Below are positions 9,821 to 18,201 of a stretch of 54,829 bases of DNA, in pieces. Position 1 is the stretch's first letter. Every line of letters starts with the position of its first letter. The position numbers and the translations under genes are program-made. The DNA is taken from NCBI GenBank assembly GCA_002897995.1, contig BDTT01000117.1, positions 1 to 54,829 of the forward strand, written 5' to 3'. Below the pieces are notes generated by a model, which saw nothing but the letters and a program-made list of their open reading frames with translations, ran no database searches and was not told the origin of the DNA. Source of the stretch: a bacterium BMS3Bbin10. Its GTDB lineage: Bacteria > Pseudomonadota > Alphaproteobacteria > Rhizobiales > Methyloligellaceae.

Positions 9821-9855
9821 AAGTCCAGACGGAAATAGAGATGTCTGCATAACAT
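9808..9855 (-). CDS. Possible 15-codon leader peptide in front of the ppc terminator
   Basis: On the reverse strand an ATG at 9855 opens a 15-residue frame (MLCRHLYFRLDLAAL) whose TAG stop falls in the loop of the terminator hairpin. A GGG lies next to the start, but there is no strong ribosome site. The overlap of stop and terminator is what a leader peptide would show. The peptide has no long run of one amino acid, so this could be chance. Confidence 0.2.
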   Translation of the reverse strand: MLCRHLYFRLDLAAL

Positions 9856-9964
9856 CCCTAATGTCTGATAGGGAGGATTGCCCGCCGCGGCAATTGAAGC
9901 GCGGCTCTTGTGGCCGCGCGGTCCATTCGACGGGGGGGGAAGAATGGATGGAACCGCAGCGAGT
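9821..9964 (-). ncRNA. Structured untranslated leader or small RNA upstream of ppc
   Basis: The 9620-10043 gap contains no convincing protein gene but is rich in structure. There is a TCCCTA/TAGGGA hairpin at 9855-9874, a GC stem around 9899-9919 (GCGCGGC/GCCGCGC), and the terminator at 9801-9820. A TTGACA box on the reverse strand at 10000-9995 could start a transcript near 9964, giving an RNA of about 145-165 nt including the terminator. It could be an independent small RNA or the attenuated 5' leader of ppc. No known RNA family was recognised. Confidence 0.35.
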
Positions 9965-10000
9965 GTGGCGAATTTGCCACATAAGTGATATATTTGTCAA
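9964..10000 (-). promoter_or_regulatory. Candidate promoter with overlapping palindrome (reverse strand)
   Basis: A consensus -35 TTGACA (reverse strand, 10000-9995) is followed after 17 bases by a weak -10 GCAAAT. The palindrome TGTGGC-GAATTT-GCCACA at 9964-9981 covers the -10 and the expected start, so it could be an operator. The -10 is only a half match, hence low confidence. Confidence 0.35.
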
Positions 10001-10043
10001 GAGCGGCTGTTCCGCGCACGTCCCCCTCGCGGCAGGGGTTGTC

Positions 10044-10682
10044 CTACATTTTCCGGGCGACGATATAACGGCTGGGAGGGGAAGCGGGAAAATTTCCGGT
10101 TTCAATTATCTTGAAGCCCCCGGACGAGATGATTTCCTCCAGCTCCGTGATCTTCATGAAATTCACATAGGGCGCCTTTCCGATCAATTGCATAAGCGGC
10201 AGGATCATCTTTATGATCCGGAATTTGAACGGCGCTCCGGAACCCTGCAGGCAAACGGTTTTCGAAATGAATGTTCCGCCAGGTTTCAGCAGACCGTTGA
10301 TTCGCCCTATTGCGGCCGGTGTGTCTTCCAGAAGGTGCAGGACGTTCAGGGCGAAAACGGCATCATAGGGGCCGTTATCAATCGCGCTGCCGAAAAGCTC
10401 CGCTCTGACAAATTTCACATTCGAAATGCCCTGATCCCGCGCTTTTTCCGATCCGGCCTCGATCATGTTGCCCGACAGGTCGCTGGCCGTTATCTGCCTG
10501 ACGTCGCCGGCCAGCAGCAACGCGGTCGACCCGGTGCCGCATCCAACCTCCAGAACGCTGTCTTCCGGTGAAAGATAGCTTCGCGTCCTCTCCAGCGTGT
10601 AGGTGTAGGCATCCATATCCGCGATTGGGGACTTGGCGTATTTCGCGGCTATTTTGTCCCAGAAATTTTCTGCGTTCTGCAT
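10044..10682 (-). CDS. Class I SAM-dependent methyltransferase
   Basis: This 212-residue protein has motif I VLEVGCGTGSTALLLA at about residues 42-58, an acidic residue at the end of strand 2 (ASDLSG), and a later strand LLKPGGTFISKT. It looks like a small-molecule methyltransferase of the UbiE/type-11 group; the substrate is unknown. It is divergent from the LysR regulator that starts 85 bp away, and such regulators often control the divergent neighbour. Confidence 0.82.
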   Translation of the reverse strand: MQNAENFWDKIAAKYAKSPIADMDAYTYTLERTRSYLSPEDSVLEVGCGTGSTALLLAGDVRQITASDLSGNMIEAGSEKARDQGISNVKFVRAELFGSAIDNGPYDAVFALNVLHLLEDTPAAIGRINGLLKPGGTFISKTVCLQGSGAPFKFRIIKMILPLMQLIGKAPYVNFMKITELEEIISSGGFKIIETGNFPASPPSRYIVARKM

Positions 10683-10712
10683 CTGTGTTCTCCTTCACGG
10701 ACAGACATACAT

Positions 10713-10772
10713 ATGCATGAAGCGAATATAAATTGCCCAAATTCGTTCGTCTGTTATACAAAAATGCATGAA
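10713..10772. promoter_or_regulatory. Direct repeats in the divergent methyltransferase/lysR promoter region
   Basis: The sequence ATGCATGAA occurs at 10713-10721 and again at 10764-10772, each preceded by a similar segment (GACATACAT and TTATACAAAA). The second copy includes the LysR start codon at 10768. Repeats placed like this may bind the LysR protein and allow autoregulation. Confidence 0.35.
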
Positions 10773-11664
10773 TTGGCAGTCTGTCTCGTTTGACTGGAAC
10801 CAGGCGCGGGCCTTTTTGGCGACCGTGGAAGAAGGCTCCTTGTCCGCCGCGGCGCGCGCGCTTGGCCAGACCCAGCCGACGCTTGGCCGCCAGGTGGCGG
10901 CTCTGGAAAATGAGCTGAATATTGTCCTGTTCGAGCGAATTGGCAGATCGCTTGTTCTGACCCAGTCGGGACTTGAACTTCTTGACCATGTACGGGCCAT
11001 GAGCGAAGCCGCGAACCGGATTTCGCTCACCGCATCAGGGCAGTCCCAGACAATTGAAGGACAGATACGCATCACCGCTTCGGATGTGATGTCCGCCTAT
11101 ATCCTCCCCACGGCCCTGAAGAAATTGCGCGAGATAGCGCCATTGGTGGAAATTGATGTTGTAGCCGCCAACGATATTCGCGATTTGCAGCTTCGCGAGG
11201 CCGATATTGCGATCCGGCACATACGCCCCGACCAACCCGACCTGATCGCGAGGCTGGTCAACGAAGCCACGGTGCATTTTTATGCATCGAAAAGCTATCT
11301 CGACAGGCATGGCCGCCCGGAATCCTTCGATGAGATGTCCGATCATGCCTTCATCGGGTTCGGCAATAATGACCGCATGATTGAACATTTGAACCCGCTT
11401 GGCCTTTCCCTGACCGCCAAGAATTTCCGGCTGGGATCGGAATGCGGAGTTGTGGCCTGGGAGATGGCGAAGAACGATCTCGGGATAATCGTCATGTCGG
11501 ATGGGGTCGCGGCAGGCGCCCCCGGCATGGAGCGTGTCCTGCCGGACATGGAGCCCATTGTCTTTCCGATCTGGTTGACGACGCACCGGGAGCTTCACAC
11601 AAGCCGCCGTATCCGGCTTGTTTTTGACCTGCTGGCCGAGTTTTTGACGAAGCAAGTTGTGTGA
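10768..11664 (+). CDS. LysR-family transcriptional regulator
   Basis: This 298-residue regulator has an N-terminal winged helix-turn-helix at about residues 8-66 (FLATVEEGSLSAAARALGQTQPTLGRQVAALE), followed by a linker helix and a periplasmic-binding-protein-like effector domain from about residue 95. The length is normal. The inducer is unknown. Its divergent position suggests control of the methyltransferase and of itself. Confidence 0.92.
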   Translation: MNWQSVSFDWNQARAFLATVEEGSLSAAARALGQTQPTLGRQVAALENELNIVLFERIGRSLVLTQSGLELLDHVRAMSEAANRISLTASGQSQTIEGQIRITASDVMSAYILPTALKKLREIAPLVEIDVVAANDIRDLQLREADIAIRHIRPDQPDLIARLVNEATVHFYASKSYLDRHGRPESFDEMSDHAFIGFGNNDRMIEHLNPLGLSLTAKNFRLGSECGVVAWEMAKNDLGIIVMSDGVAAGAPGMERVLPDMEPIVFPIWLTTHRELHTSRRIRLVFDLLAEFLTKQVV

Positions 11665-11746
11665 AAGCGTTTCAGTCCGCCCTTGCGGAGCGCGCGCCCT
11701 CAAATCCCGCGATTCGAATCAACCACATTCTTTAACCCGTCGCCGC

Positions 11747-13054
11747 TCAGTCGTAACGCTTCTGGTCGGCGACGTCGAAATCCCAACTCAAACCGGGGAA
11801 GTATTTTCGCAAACGCCAGTCGCAGGCGCGGGCATGGCCATCCATGCCCTCAAGCCGGCTGATGCGCGAAGCCACCGCGCTGAAGGTCTTGTTGGCCTCG
11901 GGTGAGATCTCCTGCCAGGTGAGGATTTTGAGGAATTTCATCACATTGAGCCCCCCCGTATAGCGCGCCGCGCGCTTTGTCGGCAGGATGTGATTGGTGC
12001 CCGAGCATTTGTCCCCATGGGTGACGGTCGACCCTTCGCCCAGAAACAGCGAGCCGTAATTCGTCAGCTTCGCCTTCCACCAGTCGGGGTCCCGGGCGAT
12101 CACCTGCAAATGTTCGCTCGCGGTGCGGTCGGCGATGGCGCAGACCTCCTCGCGTGTCTCGCACAGGATAATCTCGCCGTAATTCTTCCACGCGGCGCGC
12201 ACAACGTCGCCGCTCGGCATGTCGTCCGCGAGCTGGGGAAGAATGCGCGCCACGGCTTCGGCCAGCTCCCTGGAGGTGGTGAACAGCCAGACCGGCGAAT
12301 CCGGCCCGTGTTCGGCCTGGCTGGCAAGATCGATGGCGACGGTCATCGGATCGGCGGTGTCATCGGCAATGATCGCGCTTTCGGTGGGGCCGGCGAAGAG
12401 ATCGATGCCGACCTCGCCAAACAGGAGCCGCTTTGCTTCCGCCACATAGGCATTGCCGGGGCCGACGAGAATGTCCGCCGGCCGCGAGCCGAACAGCCCG
12501 AAGGCCATGGTGGCGACGCCGTGAACGCCGCCCATTTCCAGGATCATGTCGGCGCCGGCAAGGTCCATGGCGTAAGCCACCGCCGGGGCGATCGATTTCC
12601 CGCGCGGCGGCGAGGCGGCGGCGATGAATGGAACGCCCGCGATCCTCGCCGTGGTGATGCTCATGATCGCGGATGCCACATGGGCGTAACGCCCGCCGGG
12701 CACATAGCAGCCCGCGCTTGCCACCGGCACGATGCGCTGGCCGAGCCGCACGCCGGGCTCCGTCTCGATGTCGAATTCGGTGATGCTCAGAAGCTGGGCC
12801 TCGGCAAAACGCTTCACCTGCGCGTGGGCGAAGCGGATATCCTCTTTTGCGCTGTCTGAAACTTCCGCGATAAGGGCGGCCTTCTTCTCGGGCCCCAGTA
12901 CGAAATCTCCCTCCCAGCCATCGAATTCACGGGCATAGGACCTGACCGCGTCTTCGCCCTGTTCGCGAATGCGGGCGATCATGGTCTCGACGGCCTCGCG
13001 GACCTTGCGGTCCTCGGCCTCCGGGTCGGCTTCGGCGCGCTTCAAATACTTCAT
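11747..13054 (-). CDS. Histidinol dehydrogenase-family protein, orphan paralogue
   Basis: This 435-residue NAD-dependent dehydrogenase has the HisD fold. All catalytic and zinc residues are present: Q246 and H249 (SQAEHG), E314-H315 (ASEHLQ), D348 (HGDKCSGTNH) and H407 (MDGHARA). True HisD oxidises histidinol to histidine. This copy has no his genes around it and its N-terminus (MKYLKRAEADPEAEDRKV) resembles paralogues such as sulfopropanediol 3-dehydrogenase (HpsN), which act on other diols. ATG 13054 is preferred over the longer frame to 13087 because a strong GAGGG site lies just upstream. The assignment between histidinol and a sulfonate or other alcohol substrate is open. Confidence 0.75.
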   Translation of the reverse strand: MKYLKRAEADPEAEDRKVREAVETMIARIREQGEDAVRSYAREFDGWEGDFVLGPEKKAALIAEVSDSAKEDIRFAHAQVKRFAEAQLLSITEFDIETEPGVRLGQRIVPVASAGCYVPGGRYAHVASAIMSITTARIAGVPFIAAASPPRGKSIAPAVAYAMDLAGADMILEMGGVHGVATMAFGLFGSRPADILVGPGNAYVAEAKRLLFGEVGIDLFAGPTESAIIADDTADPMTVAIDLASQAEHGPDSPVWLFTTSRELAEAVARILPQLADDMPSGDVVRAAWKNYGEIILCETREEVCAIADRTASEHLQVIARDPDWWKAKLTNYGSLFLGEGSTVTHGDKCSGTNHILPTKRAARYTGGLNVMKFLKILTWQEISPEANKTFSAVASRISRLEGMDGHARACDWRLRKYFPGLSWDFDVADQKRYD

Positions 13055-13304
13055 TTTCCCTCGCTCCAGATTCTTCCCAAGCTTCAAAGTTTAATCCGGC
13101 CTGCCTGTGATCTCCAGTCACCGGCGGTTGCCGCACCCCCGAAATCGGCAGTCAGACCGCTTTATTCGACCGGGGCTGCGTTTTTACGCGTCCGCGTCCC
13201 TGGCTCCGGCGCATGCTGCGGCCAGATCATGAGGCGTGGCGTTCGCCATGACCTTGTGGAATGATCCGGCATTGCTTTGTCGAGTTGCGCCCGGGGTGGC
13301 CGGT

Positions 13305-14420
13305 TTGGAACATCCAGTCCGAAAAAAGCTGGTCTTTGCAGTTATCGCCGCGCTGCTCGTCATTGCGAATGTGGCTGTTGTCCGCGCCGCCGGAACGCCG
13401 AACCCGAACGACATGGCAAGAGTCCTCGCCGGACTTGCCCCCGCTGCAAACTCGCCCCTTGCCGTTGCGGCGGGCACGCCCGGCTGGCGGCTCCACGCCA
13501 CGACAATGGACGCGGCGTGGGCGTCCTTCGAAAAACGGCTGGTGACGCGGATCAGAGTCTGGTCGGCGGTAACGCTCACCACGCCGCGCCCGGTCATGTT
13601 CTATATGTTCGGCGGGCCGGATTTCATACATGCGGACGCCTTTTTTCCCGATGCATCGGTTTATGTTCTGAGCGGCCTCGAGCCCATCGGTCCCTTGCCC
13701 GATGTCGCGCATCTGCCGGAGGGAGTATTGGCAGCTTCGCTGGGGGCCCTGCGCCAGTCCCTCGGCAACTTTTTGCGCTACGGCTATTTTATTACGCGCG
13801 AGATGGGAACCCAGCTCAAGACCAGGAAACTGAGCGGCGTGCTGCCGGTCCTCTATGTGTTTCTTGCCCGCTCCGGCAAGACAATCAACCAGGTCCGGTT
13901 CGTGGCCCTCAACGCACGCGGCGAAGTGGCGCCGGCGCGGGGAAAACGCAAACCGTCAGGGGTGAGGATTTCCTTCACCGGCCCCGACGGCCGGCCCCGG
14001 ACGCTGTATTATTTCCGCACCGATCTGTCGAATGCGGGGGTGAAAAAAAGCGCGTTCCTGAAATTCTGCATGAAACTTGGACAGGGCGACGCGCTGATAA
14101 AGAGTGCGTCCTATCTGCTGCATCTGGGGAATTTCTCGAAAGTGCGGGACTTTATTCTGGATCGCAGCGCGACAATCCTGCAGGACGATTCAGGCATACC
14201 GGTCAAATATTTCACGACCGGGCTTTGGCGGCTGCGTCTCTTTGGGCAGTATTCCGGCCCGATAGAGGAATTCAAACGCTTCTACCAGCGCGAGCTTGCC
14301 GATTTGTTCCGGACGGGCGGCGCGCAGGGTGTGAATTTCGGCATCGGCTATAACTGGCACCCGCGGCGCACGAATATCCTCGTCGCCAACAGGCTGGCCG
14401 CTCCGGGCGTGCGCCCTTAG
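13305..14420 (+). CDS. Exported protein of unknown function
   Basis: The frame is open from 13236. The most sensible start is TTG 13305, or an ATG at 13236 or 13248, because a signal peptide follows it (basic VRKK, a hydrophobic stretch to about residue 26, then an Ala-rich cleavage region). About 370 residues. The mature part has no motif I recognise. It contains patches such as VMFYMFGGPDF, VYVLSGLEPIG and YFITREMGTQL, and ends NFGIGYNWHPRRTNILVANRL. It probably acts in the periplasm. It lies between the divergent HisD paralogue and the convergent hydroxyacid reductase, overlapping the latter by 4 bp at the 3' ends. Confidence 0.7.
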   Translation: MEHPVRKKLVFAVIAALLVIANVAVVRAAGTPNPNDMARVLAGLAPAANSPLAVAAGTPGWRLHATTMDAAWASFEKRLVTRIRVWSAVTLTTPRPVMFYMFGGPDFIHADAFFPDASVYVLSGLEPIGPLPDVAHLPEGVLAASLGALRQSLGNFLRYGYFITREMGTQLKTRKLSGVLPVLYVFLARSGKTINQVRFVALNARGEVAPARGKRKPSGVRISFTGPDGRPRTLYYFRTDLSNAGVKKSAFLKFCMKLGQGDALIKSASYLLHLGNFSKVRDFILDRSATILQDDSGIPVKYFTTGLWRLRLFGQYSGPIEEFKRFYQRELADLFRTGGAQGVNFGIGYNWHPRRTNILVANRLAAPGVRP

Positions 14421-15361
14421 TAACCCTGGCTCAGATCGACCACATTCTCCAGCGGCTCGCCCCTCTCATGCCGCGCGATCTGATTCGCCACATAGCGGCA
14501 CACGGCCATGTCATCGGAGATGGAGGCATTATGCGGGGTGATGATGACTTGGCGGTGCGCCCAGAGCGGGCTTGCCGGGGGCAGGGGCTCTTCCTCGAAC
14601 ACATCGAGCGAGGCGGCCCACAGCCCGCCATCGTCAAGCGATTTGAGAATATCCGCTTCCACCTGAAGTTTGCCCCGTCCGGCATTTATCAGCACCGGGC
14701 CCGGCAGCGGGCCGTCTTGGGCCAGTCCCGAAATCAGCGCGGCATTGAGCATGCCCTCGGTGCCGGGGGTGTGCGGCAGCAGGCAGACGAGAATGTCGGT
14801 TCGGGCGAGAAAGGGCTTTAGCCCTTCATCTCCGGCAAAGCACTCAATTCCGTCGATCTGCTTCTGCGACCGGCTCCAGCCGGCGAGCTGGTAGCCAAGC
14901 ATCCGGAGTTTCTCCACCGCATCCAGGCCCAGCACGCCGAGCCCCATGACGCCGACGCGAAGCTCGTTCGCGCCGGGCTGCGGCAGGAATTCCTTCCATT
15001 GGGCTTGCGATTGCAGCTCGCCATAATCGCGCATCCGCCGGTGATGCATGAGCACATGCAGGCAGACATATTCGCTCATGCGCATGGTGAGGTTGGGGTC
15101 GACGAAACGCACCAGCGGCACATCGGGAAGGTCAGGATCGCTCAGTACATTATCCACACCCGCGCCGATGGAGAAAATGACCCGCAAGCCGGGCAGGCGG
15201 GCGAGCACGCCTTCGGGCGGCTTCCAGACCAGCGCATAGCGAATGCCGGCGAGGTCGCCCGCATCGGGCCAGATACGCACATCGAGGCTCGCATCGAGCG
15301 CGCGCAGTCCATCGGCGAAACCGTCTTTCTTGATCTTCCGGCAGGCAATAAGAAGCGTCAT
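14417..15361 (-). CDS. ghrA: 2-hydroxyacid dehydrogenase, glyoxylate/hydroxypyruvate reductase A type
   Basis: This 314-residue NAD(P)H-dependent reductase shows the nucleotide motif GVMGLGVLG at about residues 137-145 and the catalytic Arg in NAGRGKLQ. The Glu is in DVFEEEPLP and the His in TPHNAS near the C-terminus. The family reduces glyoxylate and hydroxypyruvate. It begins 4 bp after the YejE-YejF gene stop, so it is the last gene of the peptide transporter operon, an unusual partner for such a transporter. The 3' end overlaps the convergent exported-protein gene. Confidence 0.83.
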   Translation of the reverse strand: MTLLIACRKIKKDGFADGLRALDASLDVRIWPDAGDLAGIRYALVWKPPEGVLARLPGLRVIFSIGAGVDNVLSDPDLPDVPLVRFVDPNLTMRMSEYVCLHVLMHHRRMRDYGELQSQAQWKEFLPQPGANELRVGVMGLGVLGLDAVEKLRMLGYQLAGWSRSQKQIDGIECFAGDEGLKPFLARTDILVCLLPHTPGTEGMLNAALISGLAQDGPLPGPVLINAGRGKLQVEADILKSLDDGGLWAASLDVFEEEPLPPASPLWAHRQVIITPHNASISDDMAVCRYVANQIARHERGEPLENVVDLSQGY

Positions 15362-15365
15362 GGCA

Positions 15366-18200
15366 CTACCTGGAAACCACGTCCTGATGGGCGGTCTCCA
15401 GATCGAAGGCCGCGGCCATCAGGGCCTTTGTATAGGCGGTTTTGGGTGAGGTGAAAATCTGCCGGGACGTGCCCTGTTCCACCACCTTGCCATTGCGCAT
15501 CACCACCACTTTGTTCGCCAGCGCGCGGACCACTTTGAGGTCGTGGGAGATGAACAGATAGGCGAGCTCGTGGCGATCCTGCAGCTCGCGCAGAAGATCG
15601 ACGATCTGCGCCTGCACCGACATATCGAGGGCGGAGGTGGGCTCGTCCAGCATGACGAATTTGGGTTGCAGCACCATGGCGCGGGCGATCGAAATGCGCT
15701 GGCGCTGGCCGCCGGAAAATTCATGCGGGTAGCGGTCCTGGAGCCCGGGGTCGAGGTCGACCTCGTCCATGGCCTGCGAGACGCGGTCGCGGCGTGTCGA
15801 GAACGGCATTTCCGGGTTCTGTATGAGCAGGCCTTCTTCGATGATCTGCCCCACCGACAGGCGCGGGCTCAAGGAGCCGTAAGGGTCCTGGAAGACGGCC
15901 TGCATCTCGCGGCGCAGCGGGCGCATCTGTTTGGAATCAAGCCCGTCGATGCGTGTCCCGATATAGGAAATCGGCCCCTCGCTTGAGATCAGCCGCAGCA
16001 GCGCCATGCCGAGCGTTGTTTTGCCCGAGCCGGACTCGCCGACGATCCCGAGCGTCTGTCCGGCGCGCAGTTTAAGCGACAGTCCATCCACCGCCTTGAC
16101 ATATCCGGCGGTCCGCTTGAGCAGCCCCCGGCGGATCGGGAACCAGACTTTGAGGTCCTTCGTCTCCATCACAATCGGCGCCGCGTCATTGGCCTTGGGC
16201 GGATCGCCCTTGGGTTCCGCCGCCAGCAGATGCCTGGTGTAGGGGTGTCTGGGCGATTTGAAAATCTGCTCCGTTTCGCCCTGCTCGACGATCTCGCCAT
16301 TGTTCATGACGGAGATGCGGCTGGCCATCTTGCGCACGATGCCGAGATCATGGGTGATGAGCAGCATCGCCATGTTACTTTCCTTCTGCAGATCGAGCAG
16401 AAGTTCCAGAATTTGCGCCTGAATGGTGACGTCGAGCGCGGTGGTGGGCTCATCGGCAATCAGCAGTTCAGGCTCGTTGGCGAGCGCCATGGCGATCATG
16501 ACGCGCTGGCGCTGTCCGCCCGAAAGCTGGTGCGGGTAGGACGCCAGGCGTTCATGCGGGTCCTCGATGCCGACTTTGTCCAGCAGCTCCAGAACGCGCG
16601 TGCGCGCGGCGGTGTCGGAAAGCCCGCGATGCAGTTTCAGGATTTCGCCGACCTGCTGTTCGATGCTGTGCAGAGGATTGAGCGACGTCATCGGCTCCTG
16701 GAAGATGATGGAAATATCGTTGCCGCGGATGCCCCGCAATTGCTGCTCGTCCATCGCCAGCAGATCCTGGCCCTTATAGGTGATCTTGCCCGAGGGGTGC
16801 GACGCGCTGGGATAGGGCAGGAGCCGCATGACCGAAAGCGCCGATACGGTCTTGCCGGACCCCGACTCGCCGACAAGCGCGACCGTTTCGCCGGGCATGA
16901 TGTCGAAGGAGGCGTGGGCAACCGCGCGGGTGGTGGTATCGCTGAGGGAGAAGTCGACCGACAGATCCTTGACCTGAAGAAGCGCGTCTCTTCGCGCCGG
17001 CAGGGTTGTGGAACGCGCCTTGTTCAGCCGCGCCAGCTCGGGTGCGGAAAGGGTTTCCTCGGCGGCCGCGCCGGAAGGGCTCACAAAGGTCTTGCGCGGG
17101 TCGAGACAGTCGCGCACCGCTTCGCCGACGAAGATCAGCAGGCTCAGCATGATGGCGATGGTGAAGAAGGCGGTGATGCCGAGCCAGGGAGCTTGCAGAT
17201 TGGCCTTGCCCTGGGCCAGCATCTCGCCGAGAGACGGCGAGCCCGGCGGCAGGCCGAAGCCCAGAAAATCCAGCGAAGTGAGCGTCGTGATCGAGCCGTT
17301 CAGGATGAACGGCATGAAGGTCAGCGTCGCCACCATGGCATTGGGCAGCAGATGCTTGAACATGATCTTGGCGTTGGACAGGCCCAGCGCGCGCGCCGCG
17401 CGGATATATTCCAGATTGCGCCCGCGCAGGAATTCCGCGCGCACCACGCCGACCAGCGCCACCCAGGAGAACAGCAGCAGGATGCCAAGCAGAATCCAGA
17501 AATTGGGTTCGATAATGGCGGCGATGATGATCAGCAGATAAAGCGAGGGGATCGAGGTCCATATCTCGATAAAGCGCTGGAACAGCAGATCGACCCAGCC
17601 GCCGAAATACCCCTGCACCGCGCCCGCGGCCACGCCGACGATGGAGGAAATGATGGTGAGCACGAGCCCGAACAGGACCGACAGGCGGAAGCCGTAGATC
17701 ACCCGCGCGACCACGTCACGGCCCTGATCGTCGGTGCCGAGCCAGTTTTCGCGCGACGGGGGGGCCGGGGCCGGCACCGGCATGTTCAGATTGATGGTGT
17801 TGTAGGAATAGCGAATCGGCGGCCAGTAAATCGAGCCGCCCTTTTCCTTGATGAGGTTCTGCACAAAGGGGTCGCGGTAATCGGCCTCGGTTTCGAATTC
17901 GCCGCCAAATGCGGTTTCCGGATAGGCGACGAAAACGGGCGAATAAATTCCGCCGTCAAAGGTGACGAGATAGGGTTTGTCGTTGGCGATGAATTCGGCA
18001 AACAGGGTAATGACGAAAATACTCAAGAATATCCACAGGCTCCAGAATCCGCGCCTGTTGGCCTTGAAGTTGGCCCAGCGCCGCGCGTTGATCGGGGAGA
18101 GCGCAAAGCGTTTCGAACCCGCCTCTGCATCGGCCGGGCCGGTTGGCGGACGGGTGGATTCCCCTGTCCGCCCGATCGCGCCGGGCGCCTTTGTGTCCAC
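15366..18200 (-). CDS. Fused peptide ABC transporter: YejE-like permease plus double ATPase (YejF-like)
   Basis: This 944-residue inner-membrane protein joins in one chain what are normally two proteins. Residues about 46-371 are a DppC/YejE-type permease with an N-terminal membrane helix (about 52-70), the [13 protein letters not shown] motif and the EAA loop ([12 protein letters not shown]). After a linker (about 372-405) come two ABC ATPase domains. The first has Walker A GESGSGKT at 444-451, signature LSGGQRQR and Walker B LLIADEP; the second has [16 protein letters not shown] and FVMLDEP. Together with YejB it should move oligopeptides or microcin-C-like compounds inward. Start is GTG 18200, one base after the yejB stop, with GGGAGG upstream. 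Confidence 0.9.
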   Translation of the reverse strand: MDTKAPGAIGRTGESTRPPTGPADAEAGSKRFALSPINARRWANFKANRRGFWSLWIFLSIFVITLFAEFIANDKPYLVTFDGGIYSPVFVAYPETAFGGEFETEADYRDPFVQNLIKEKGGSIYWPPIRYSYNTINLNMPVPAPAPPSRENWLGTDDQGRDVVARVIYGFRLSVLFGLVLTIISSIVGVAAGAVQGYFGGWVDLLFQRFIEIWTSIPSLYLLIIIAAIIEPNFWILLGILLLFSWVALVGVVRAEFLRGRNLEYIRAARALGLSNAKIMFKHLLPNAMVATLTFMPFILNGSITTLTSLDFLGFGLPPGSPSLGEMLAQGKANLQAPWLGITAFFTIAIMLSLLIFVGEAVRDCLDPRKTFVSPSGAAAEETLSAPELARLNKARSTTLPARRDALLQVKDLSVDFSLSDTTTRAVAHASFDIMPGETVALVGESGSGKTVSALSVMRLLPYPSASHPSGKITYKGQDLLAMDEQQLRGIRGNDISIIFQEPMTSLNPLHSIEQQVGEILKLHRGLSDTAARTRVLELLDKVGIEDPHERLASYPHQLSGGQRQRVMIAMALANEPELLIADEPTTALDVTIQAQILELLLDLQKESNMAMLLITHDLGIVRKMASRISVMNNGEIVEQGETEQIFKSPRHPYTRHLLAAEPKGDPPKANDAAPIVMETKDLKVWFPIRRGLLKRTAGYVKAVDGLSLKLRAGQTLGIVGESGSGKTTLGMALLRLISSEGPISYIGTRIDGLDSKQMRPLRREMQAVFQDPYGSLSPRLSVGQIIEEGLLIQNPEMPFSTRRDRVSQAMDEVDLDPGLQDRYPHEFSGGQRQRISIARAMVLQPKFVMLDEPTSALDMSVQAQIVDLLRELQDRHELAYLFISHDLKVVRALANKVVVMRNGKVVEQGTSRQIFTSPKTAYTKALMAAAFDLETAHQDVVSR

Positions 18201-18201
18201 G

